The position numbers and the translations under genes are program-made. Positions 57,729 to 64,000 of a DNA stretch of 64,000 nucleotides are shown in pieces. The stretch is from SAR116 cluster bacterium AG-426-I14 (GTDB lineage Bacteria > Pseudomonadota > Alphaproteobacteria > Puniceispirillales > Marisalimonadaceae), in contig QCNS01000006.1 of assembly GCA_003210055.1 (NCBI GenBank), forward strand, positions 30,469-94,468, written 5' to 3'. The first letter of the stretch is position 1. Each line of letters starts with the position of its first letter. The notes beneath the pieces are model-generated. The model saw only the letters and a program-made list of their open reading frames with translations, made no database searches and was not told where the DNA came from.

Positions 57729-58928
57729 ATGAAAGAGGGTCCTCTTAATGGTGTAAAAATTATTGATGTTTCTTCAATATTAATGGTGCCATATTGTACA
57801 AGAATTCTTGCAGATTTAGGTGCAGAAGTGATAAAGGTTGAAACAATAGAAGGTGATAATACTCGATATATTGGTCCATCAGTAAATAAAGGTATGGGAG
57901 CTGTTTTTTTAAATCTTAATAGAAACAAAAATAGTATTTCAATAGACCTCAAAAAAGACGAAGGAAAAAAAATAATATATAAATTAATCGCTGAGTCAGA
58001 CATTTTTGTTTCAAATATAAGAAAGCCTGCTTTAAAACGTCTAGGTTTTACGCACAAAAACTTTTTAAAATATAATAAAAGAATAATCACTGCTGTTGCT
58101 GTTGGTTTTTCTAGTCAAGGTCCTTATTCAGATTTACCTGCATTTGATGATACTATTCAGGCCTGTAGTGGTATGGCAAGTTACCAATCTGCATATTCTA
58201 AAGAACCATCATACACCTCTGGTGCAACAGCAGATAAAGCCACAGGTTTAATGCTTGGGTTAAGTATAGTTTCAGCTTTGTTTGAGAGAGAAAAGACACA
58301 AAAAGGTTATGAAATCGAGGTTCCAATGTATGAGACTATGGTTGATTTTACATTAGTTGAACATCTTTATGGTTATAACTTCATCCCACCAAAAGGACCA
58401 CCAATTTACCCAAGACAATCTTCACCAAATAGAAAACCTTATAAGACAAAAGATGGTTATATAGCCGTACTTCCATATAATGACGATCAATGGTTAAGAT
58501 TTTTAAAGATAATAGGTAAAGAGAGAATTTTAAAGAAAAGAAAATTTTCTAGTCTAAAAAGTAGAAACGAAAATGTTGATGAGTTATATAAAATTTTAAG
58601 TTTAGAATTAGTTTCTGATACGACAAAGAATTGGATTACAAAACTTAGAAAAGGCGATATCCCATCGATGAAATTAAATTATCCAGATGAAATTTTTAAA
58701 GATAAACATCTAAAAAAAACTAACTTTTTTAGGAAAATGGAACACCCTTCTGAAGGGAAATTAATGTATACAAAATTACCAATTTTTTTTGATAATAAGG
58801 ATCTTAAAATAAAAACAAAACCCGCGCCTAAATTGGGAGGAGACTCAAGAAAAACTCTAAAAAATTTAGGACTAAAAAGTAATGAAATAAATAAATTAAT
58901 ACGAAGTGGTGTTATATTTGCTGATTGA
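57729..58928 (+). CDS. Family III CoA-transferase (CaiB/BaiF, formyl-CoA transferase-like)
   Basis: 399 residues. Opens with PLNGVKIIDVSSILMVPYCTRILADLG trimmed here to its family features; the catalytic Asp169 lies in ATADKATG, the same number as in Oxalobacter formyl-CoA transferase. It moves CoA between carboxylic acids through aspartyl-anhydride intermediates. SSPNRKPYKTKDGYIAVL is the typical later motif. The true acceptor and donor are unknown. It is followed by a hydroxyisobutyrate-dehydrogenase-like gene after 15 bases. Confidence 0.88.
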   Translation: MKEGPLNGVKIIDVSSILMVPYCTRILADLGAEVIKVETIEGDNTRYIGPSVNKGMGAVFLNLNRNKNSISIDLKKDEGKKIIYKLIAESDIFVSNIRKPALKRLGFTHKNFLKYNKRIITAVAVGFSSQGPYSDLPAFDDTIQACSGMASYQSAYSKEPSYTSGATADKATGLMLGLSIVSALFEREKTQKGYEIEVPMYETMVDFTLVEHLYGYNFIPPKGPPIYPRQSSPNRKPYKTKDGYIAVLPYNDDQWLRFLKIIGKERILKKRKFSSLKSRNENVDELYKILSLELVSDTTKNWITKLRKGDIPSMKLNYPDEIFKDKHLKKTNFFRKMEHPSEGKLMYTKLPIFFDNKDLKIKTKPAPKLGGDSRKTLKNLGLKSNEINKLIRSGVIFAD

Positions 58929-58943
58929 AAGTAAGGAGAGTAA

Positions 58944-59783
58944 ATGGAAAATATAGGTTTTATAGGGCTAGGCGCAATGGGGTCAGTTATGGCACCTCTA
59001 TTAGTAAAGGCTGGTTTCAAAGTTTTTGGCTTTGATATTAGAAATAAAGAATTGGAAGATAGTGGTATCATTAAAGTTGAAAATATAAGTGACTTATCAG
59101 ATAAAGATGTAATTATTTTTATGTTGCCAGATGGTAAAGAAGTATCAAAATCAGCCAATGAATTAGTTAAATCAAATACAAAATCTATTTTGATTGATAT
59201 GTCTTCCAGTAATCCTGAAGATACTGTGGTTTTGGGTAAAAGACTAAATAAAAAAAACTTAACTTTAATAGATGCTCCAGTATCGGGTGGCGTGGCAAAA
59301 GCAAAAACTGGAAAACTAATGATCATGGTTGGAGGTAATTCACATGAAATTAAAAAAGTTATTAAAATTCTTCAAGTAATGGGGAAAGTAGAAATCACTG
59401 GGCCTTTGGGATCTGGACATGCAATGAAATCATTAAATAATTATGTTTCTGCGGCTGGGTTAATAGCGAGTTTAGAGGCACTTAATACTGCGAGAAAAGT
59501 TGGTATTGATGAAGAAAATTTTTTAAGAATCATTAATGGCTCAACTGGGAAGAATAATTCTACAGAGGTTAAGTTAGAAAAATTTGTCATTTCACAAAAA
59601 TTTAATTCTGGATTTTCTCTAAACCTAATGGTCAAAGATGTATCAATAGCAAACGGATTGATTGAAAATCTAAGCAAGGAGTCACCACTTTCAAAAAACG
59701 TTTTAAGTTACTTAAATTCTTCCCTGAGTTTTCTTGGGCAAGAGGCCGATCATACAGAAGTGTATAAGGTATTAAATAAATAA
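58944..59783 (+). CDS. 3-hydroxyisobutyrate dehydrogenase-family reductase
   Basis: 279 residues of the beta-hydroxyacid dehydrogenase family. NAD(P) motif GFIGLGAMGSVMA, substrate loop DAPVSGGVAKAKTGKL, catalytic Lys162 and Asn166 in GHAMKSLNNY. Members act on 3-hydroxyisobutyrate, tartronate semialdehyde or related acids; sequence alone does not choose. A GGAG ribosome binding site precedes the start. It shares a transcript with the CoA-transferase and converges on the ThDP enzyme gene. Confidence 0.88.
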   Translation: MENIGFIGLGAMGSVMAPLLVKAGFKVFGFDIRNKELEDSGIIKVENISDLSDKDVIIFMLPDGKEVSKSANELVKSNTKSILIDMSSSNPEDTVVLGKRLNKKNLTLIDAPVSGGVAKAKTGKLMIMVGGNSHEIKKVIKILQVMGKVEITGPLGSGHAMKSLNNYVSAAGLIASLEALNTARKVGIDEENFLRIINGSTGKNNSTEVKLEKFVISQKFNSGFSLNLMVKDVSIANGLIENLSKESPLSKNVLSYLNSSLSFLGQEADHTEVYKVLNK

Positions 59784-59802
59784 ATTTATTGAAGTACAAT
59801 TT

Positions 59803-61452
59803 TTATTGCAGTTCACTTAAGGTTGTGGTGCTAGTATTGAGTTCTAAACTCATATTAAATTCAATTAATACTGGACCCTTTTCTTTAATTGCTTGTTTTA
59901 AAACATTTTCAATTTCATCAATTGTTTCAATTTTAAAGCCTTTAATTCCAAAACTTTCTGCATAATTTTTAAAGTCTGGATTTATAAGATTTGTAGCATG
60001 ATGGTTTCTGTTAGGATAATGCACTTCTTGATGATATCTGATAGTTCCATAATGATTATTATTTGCTACAATTATTTTTAATTTAGCTTTCTTAGCTACT
60101 GCAGTAGCTAATTCAGAACCAGTCATTAATGCACCTCCATCTCCAACTAATGAAAAAACCATTCTGTTAGGAAATCTTATTGAGGCGGCAATGCCGGCAG
60201 GTATTCCCATTCCCATGGCACCTATCTCAGATCCTAATAGTTTCATGGAAGACTTGAACGGAAACCTATGGTGCATCCAACTTGTAAAATTTCCTGCATC
60301 GTTAGTAATAATAGAGTTTTTAGGTACTAACATTCCAAGTGTATCAATCAAGTGAGCGAAATCTATACCATCATTTGCACTTCTAGGTTTTTGAGTAGAT
60401 TTATTATTCTTGTATCTATCATGACAACTTTTAATCCATCTATTTCTATTTTTTTCCACTTTTTTTATTTTAACTTTAAGTAATTTTTCCATGAAATCAT
60501 TACCATCTGAGATGATCGCAAGATCTGTTTTGAAGATATTATCTAAGTCTTTACCATCAGGTAAAACATGAATAAATTTTTGTTTCTTAGACGGAAAAGT
60601 ATATCCTAAATTTGGTATGCCATTTAATCTATGTCCAATACACAAAACCAAATCAGCTTCAGTAGCATTTTTCTTTATTGGTTCGGGCGGTCTTAAACCT
60701 AATTCACCAGCATAATGAACATTGTCATTATCAATTAGATCTTGGTGTTCATATGTACATAATACTGGTAACAAAAACTTAGAAGCGATTTTTTTAATTT
60801 GTGATTTTGAATAATCTGAAAATTGAAGATGCCCCCCAACGACTAATGTTGGTTTTTTTGCAATCAATATTTCGTTAGCTACTTTCTTGATATCTATTAT
60901 ATCACTTTTAGCTATGGTTTTCTTAGCTCTTTTTTGAGGAGAACATAAAACTTTAGAATCCAATACATCAGATGGAATTGAAATTACAACTGGCCCTGGG
61001 GTACCACTTTCAGCAATTTTAAAAGCTTTAGCAGTCACATTTGCTATTTCTTCAGGGTTTATAATTTGTTCAACATGTTTTGAAATATCAGAAAACATTT
61101 TTGTAAAATCTATTTCTTGTAGATGCATTTTCCCAATACTTTTTCTATTTACTTGACCAATAAATATGATCATTGGAATTCCTCCCTGATGTGCAGAGTG
61201 AACAGCTATAGAAACATTTGTAGCTCCAGGTCCTCTACTAACAAAAGCTATTCCTGCTTTGCCTGTACATTTTGCATCTGCCAAAGCCATAAAACCAGCT
61301 CCGCCTTCATGTCTACAACTTACAACATCAATATCTTTTGATGTAATCAATTCGTCCATCACGGGCAAATATGACTCCCCAGGAACACAAAAAAACCTAT
61401 CAACATTATGGTTAATTAATGTTTTGATAAATATTGTTGCAGCTTTTTTCAT
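59803..61452 (-). CDS. Thiamine diphosphate-dependent enzyme, acetolactate synthase-like
   Basis: 549 residues from the chosen start. Three ThDP-enzyme domains: PYR domain with catalytic Glu49 in RHEGG, central domain, and PP domain with GDGG near residue 437 and NNNHYGTI near 466. I chose ATG 61452 because AAAGGGA lies just upstream; a longer frame from 61494 would overlap the SDR gene. The active Glu speaks against glyoxylate carboligase, which has Val there. The true reaction on a 2-keto acid is unknown. Confidence 0.87.
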   Translation of the reverse strand: MKKAATIFIKTLINHNVDRFFCVPGESYLPVMDELITSKDIDVVSCRHEGGAGFMALADAKCTGKAGIAFVSRGPGATNVSIAVHSAHQGGIPMIIFIGQVNRKSIGKMHLQEIDFTKMFSDISKHVEQIINPEEIANVTAKAFKIAESGTPGPVVISIPSDVLDSKVLCSPQKRAKKTIAKSDIIDIKKVANEILIAKKPTLVVGGHLQFSDYSKSQIKKIASKFLLPVLCTYEHQDLIDNDNVHYAGELGLRPPEPIKKNATEADLVLCIGHRLNGIPNLGYTFPSKKQKFIHVLPDGKDLDNIFKTDLAIISDGNDFMEKLLKVKIKKVEKNRNRWIKSCHDRYKNNKSTQKPRSANDGIDFAHLIDTLGMLVPKNSIITNDAGNFTSWMHHRFPFKSSMKLLGSEIGAMGMGIPAGIAASIRFPNRMVFSLVGDGGALMTGSELATAVAKKAKLKIIVANNNHYGTIRYHQEVHYPNRNHHATNLINPDFKNYAESFGIKGFKIETIDEIENVLKQAIKEKGPVLIEFNMSLELNTSTTTLSELQ

Positions 61453-61468
61453 AATAATTCCCTTTGTC

Positions 61469-62245
61469 TTATATTGTTGGTTTTTTTCCACCATCTAGGT
61501 TTATTTCGGTACCATTAAGATGTCTTACTTTAGTTTGACAAATAAAAAAAGCTACTTCTGCAATTTCTTCAGGTGTTGAAAACCTCTTAAGATTTAATGA
61601 TTCAAGTGCATTTTTCTTAGCTTTTGCAAAACTAATGTTTTCTCTCTTTGCATTTGCTTTTATTATAGATATTAATCTATCTGTTGACGTCATACCTGGA
61701 TTTATTGAATTAACGTTAACTCCATCTAATATACCTTTTTTAGACAATGCTTTTGTAAAATTTTGCAATGCTGCATTAACAGAACCACCTACCATGAAAT
61801 ATGGATCTGGAGTATGGGCCATACCACCATTGATAGTTAACAGCCATCCTTTTTTTCTTTTTAAAATATTCCATAAACCTTTTGACAATCTTACTACACT
61901 ATAGAATTTTAATGCAAAACCGTCATAAAAATCTTCAATTGGTTGCGTTAAAAAATCACCACTTTTAGTGTCACCCGCACAAAAAATCAATGTATCAAAA
62001 CTATCAAATTGTTTTTTAATTTCATTAATAGCTATATTGCAACCTTCTTTTGTTTTCAAATTTGCAGCACAATATTTAACATTTGTCTTAGTTTTTTTTT
62101 CTATACCTAAAGCCACTTTTTTTAAATTGTCTTTGTTAGATGAAATGAGAAAAATATCACTATTGTTTTCTGCAAACTTGTAAGCGATTGATTTTCCAAT
62201 TCCTTTGCTTGAACCAGTAATTACTATTTTTCTTTTTTTTATCAT
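61469..62245 (-). CDS. SDR-fold protein lacking the catalytic triad
   Basis: 258 residues with an intact cofactor loop VITGSSKGIGKSIA and the FCAG turn, so nucleotide binding is likely. At the catalytic site the usual Ser and YxxxK are replaced: INGGMAH in place of the Ser strand, and MVGGSVNAALQNFTKAL puts Gly153 and Asn157 where Tyr and Lys belong. It may not be a standard dehydrogenase. It lies 16 bases upstream of the ThDP enzyme and is probably co-transcribed with it. Confidence 0.85.
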   Translation of the reverse strand: MIKKRKIVITGSSKGIGKSIAYKFAENNSDIFLISSNKDNLKKVALGIEKKTKTNVKYCAANLKTKEGCNIAINEIKKQFDSFDTLIFCAGDTKSGDFLTQPIEDFYDGFALKFYSVVRLSKGLWNILKRKKGWLLTINGGMAHTPDPYFMVGGSVNAALQNFTKALSKKGILDGVNVNSINPGMTSTDRLISIIKANAKRENISFAKAKKNALESLNLKRFSTPEEIAEVAFFICQTKVRHLNGTEINLDGGKKPTI

Positions 62246-62276
62246 AAATATTTGTTTAAAGTTTAAATATAAATTT

Positions 62277-62306
62277 TTGTGAATTTAATTAAATTTATTT
62301 TATACT
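62277..62306 (+). promoter_or_regulatory. Candidate promoter of the Suv3-like helicase gene
   Basis: TTGTGA (62277-62282) and TATACT (62301-62306) are 18 bases apart in the short divergent gap, 38 bases before the ATG. Both are close to sigma-70 consensus. Confidence 0.4.
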
Positions 62307-62343
62307 AAAGTAAGCTATCATTTCAAAATATTAATAAAAAATA

Positions 62344-64000
62344 ATGTCAAAAATTTTGTTTAAAGAAACTATTTTAAGAGCCGTGTTAGGGCCTACTAAT
62401 ACAGGTAAAACTTATTATGCTATGGAAAGAATGATTTCTCATAAAACAGGTATGATTGGCTTTCCATTGAGACTTCTTGCTAGAGAAAATTATGATAAAG
62501 CAGTAAAAATTCTTGGTAAAAACTTAGTTGCTTTAATAACTGGTGAAGAAAAAATTATTCCAATAACTGCAAAATATTATTGTTGTACTGTCGAAGCCAT
62601 GCCAATCGAAAAGAGTGTAGCTTTTTTATCTGTTGATGAAATTCAATTAGCTGGCGATCAAGAAAGAGGTCATGTATTTACTGATAGGTTGCTTAACGCT
62701 AGAGGGACAGAAGAAACAATTTTTCTAGGCTCTGAGTCAATAAAATTTCTTATTAAATCTCTGCTACCAAGATGTAAAATTGAAATTAGACCTAGATTAT
62801 CTACTTTGACTTATTCAGGTACAAAAAAAATCACAAGACTTAAACCACGTTCTGCTGTCGTAACATTTTCAATTTCTGAAATTTATAGAATCGCAGAGTT
62901 GGTAAGAACTCAAAAAGGTGGGGCTGCTGTTGTAATGGGATCTTTATCTCCAAGAACAAGAAATTCTCAAGTAGATTTATATCAAAATGGTCAAGTTGAT
63001 TATTTGATAGCAACTGATGCAATTGGTATGGGTTTAAACTTAGACATAGATCATGTGGCTTTTGCATCTAATTTTAAGTTTGATGGTAATATATATAGAA
63101 GTTTATCTCCTAATGAAATTGCTCAGATAGCTGGAAGGGCAGGAAGGTTCAGTAAAAATGGTACGTTTGGTGTTATTGATAATGAGTTAATGTTAGACAA
63201 GAAATTAGTTGAAATGGTTGAAAAACATGAATTTCCTCCACTACTGAACATATGGTGGAGAAACTCAGAATTAGATTTTTCTTCTATTAGATCATTAATT
63301 AAATCATTGGAAATACCGTCTTCTTCAAAGTTTTTAAAAAGGAAAGGTAACGCTTTAGATTTAATTTCACTTTCAAGTATGTCAAAGTTAAACGTTGTAA
63401 AAAAAATTCAATTTAATAAATTTCTTGTTTCTCTTTTATGGGATATTTGTCAAATACCAGATTTTGGAAATATTTACTCAGAAAGACATTTTAATTTACT
63501 TGAAACTTTGTTTAATTACTTAATTGAAGGTAAAATAGACAATAATTGGATGAAAAACCAGATCGAAGGTTTAAACAGAATTGATGGTGAAATTGAAACT
63601 TTGATAAATAGGATTGCCAATATAAGAACGTGGACTTATATAACTAATAAGAATAATTGGATCAATGATTTTGAGTTTTGGCAAAATGAAACTAAGATTA
63701 TTGAAGACAAACTCTCAGATGAATTACATAAAAGATTGACGAAAAGGTTTGTTGACAAGAGAATTGTAATTTTAGCAAAAAAACTTAGTGAGAATAAATT
63801 TTTGGAAGCACAAGTTAAATTTGATGGAAAGGTTATAGTAGAGGAACAAGAAGTTGGCTATTTAAAAGGATTTGACTTTATTTTAGGAATAAATGAATCA
63901 GAACATGCTACAAAAATTTTATCTGCAGCAAGAAAAGCTTTGCCAAAAGAAATAGATAGACGTGTAAATGAATTTCTACAATCATCTTTCGAGTCAATAA
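62344..64000 (+). CDS. Suv3-like RNA helicase, partial (runs off window)
   Basis: Open frame of 552 codons with no stop before the window ends. Walker A GPTNTGKT (residues 16-23), DEIQ box (98-101), motif V IGMGLNLDIDHV and motif VI QIAGRAGRF near 261. These are hallmarks of the Suv3 family, a mitochondrial RNA-degradosome helicase with alphaproteobacterial relatives. A helical region follows. It likely unwinds RNA for decay; partners are not seen here. The start is the first ATG after the candidate promoter. Confidence 0.9.
   Translation, partial: MSKILFKETILRAVLGPTNTGKTYYAMERMISHKTGMIGFPLRLLARENYDKAVKILGKNLVALITGEEKIIPITAKYYCCTVEAMPIEKSVAFLSVDEIQLAGDQERGHVFTDRLLNARGTEETIFLGSESIKFLIKSLLPRCKIEIRPRLSTLTYSGTKKITRLKPRSAVVTFSISEIYRIAELVRTQKGGAAVVMGSLSPRTRNSQVDLYQNGQVDYLIATDAIGMGLNLDIDHVAFASNFKFDGNIYRSLSPNEIAQIAGRAGRFSKNGTFGVIDNELMLDKKLVEMVEKHEFPPLLNIWWRNSELDFSSIRSLIKSLEIPSSSKFLKRKGNALDLISLSSMSKLNVVKKIQFNKFLVSLLWDICQIPDFGNIYSERHFNLLETLFNYLIEGKIDNNWMKNQIEGLNRIDGEIETLINRIANIRTWTYITNKNNWINDFEFWQNETKIIEDKLSDELHKRLTKRFVDKRIVILAKKLSENKFLEAQVKFDGKVIVEEQEVGYLKGFDFILGINESEHATKILSAARKALPKEIDRRVNEFLQSSFESI

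Noticed and set aside
59803..61452. The ThDP enzyme as glyoxylate carboligase, which would complete a glycerate pathway with the reductase gene
   Set aside because: Glyoxylate carboligase has Val where this protein keeps the catalytic Glu49, and the surrounding sequence is unlike Gcl. Oxalyl-CoA decarboxylase was also considered but the N-terminal motif VPGESYLPVMDEL does not match.
61453..61494. A longer start for the ThDP enzyme overlapping the SDR gene
   Set aside because: The added 14 residues are Lys/Gln-rich and outside the family fold, while ATG 61452 has a good Shine-Dalgarno.

Overview
The window looks like a stretch of chromosome from a streamlined, AT-rich marine alphaproteobacterium. 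This is inferred from very low G+C by eye, intergenic gaps that are mostly under 100 bases, many 4-base gene overlaps, and several alphaproteobacterial gene neighbourhoods: ctaC-ctaD-ctaB-coxF-like-ctaG-ctaE-surf1, ispH-thrB-rnhA, mutY/dciA/dsbA-like/smc, rsmB-heparinase-purH, separate b and b' ATP synthase subunits, and DUF1674 and DUF1491 proteins. Proteorhodopsin beside a retinal-synthesis operon points to sunlit surface water. A relative of the HIMB59/AEGEAN-169 or SAR11-like groups is plausible, but the species cannot be fixed without a search. No insertion sequence, phage gene, tRNA, rRNA or CRISPR array was seen.

Layout. 1-5.2 kb: the 3' part of an MsbA-like ABC exporter, a tyrosine-phosphatase-like protein, PmbA/TldE, ArgC and an unknown conserved protein. 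5.2-10.6 kb: a light module with a blue-type (Gln at the tuning site) proteorhodopsin, a strong terminator hairpin, then overlapping crtI-crtB-crtY-blh, which turn GGPP into retinal; crtE is absent. 10.6-15.2 kb: ubiA, rsmE, gshA, tldD. 15.4-23.8 kb: an aa3-type cytochrome c oxidase operon with assembly factors, running into thrC and an M16 peptidase. 23.8-29.7 kb: YqgE, a DsbD-like reductase, a peroxiredoxin, rnhA, thrB, ispH and a lipoprotein. 29.7-36.6 kb: the F0 part of ATP synthase (I-a-c-b'-b) directly downstream of smc, a DsbA-like protein and dciA. 36.7-42.8 kb: mutY, purH, a heparinase-like protein, rsmB, an SDHAF4-like protein and DUF1491. 42.9-49.7 kb: a DctPQM TRAP transporter, a ketopantoate-reductase-family enzyme, an oxalyl-CoA-synthetase-like ligase and an enolase-superfamily enzyme. 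49.8-57.5 kb: dusA, yciB and a complete ccmABCDEFGHI operon. 57.7-62.2 kb: a formyl-CoA-transferase-like enzyme, a hydroxyisobutyrate-dehydrogenase-like enzyme, a thiamine diphosphate enzyme and an SDR lacking its catalytic residues. 62.3 kb to the end: a Suv3-like RNA helicase, cut by the window edge.

How it fits together. Much of the window serves membrane energetics: the proton-pumping rhodopsin with its retinal pathway, cytochrome c maturation, DsbD/CcmG thiol supply, the terminal oxidase and the F0 sector all act on one proton gradient. The TRAP transporter and the two clusters of CoA, enolase-superfamily and ThDP enzymes suggest uptake and catabolism of a small organic acid that I cannot name.

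Three real genes are below 60 codons and easily missed: a CoxF-like protein (18760-18903), an SDHAF4-like protein (42304-42471) and ccmD (55358-55507). The best leads for something new are the 57.7-62.2 kb cluster with its triad-less SDR, the TRAP/oxalyl-CoA-ligase neighbourhood, and the transcript architecture: an internal hairpin after opsin, another after dctP, and five convergent gene pairs sharing one stop-codon tetranucleotide.
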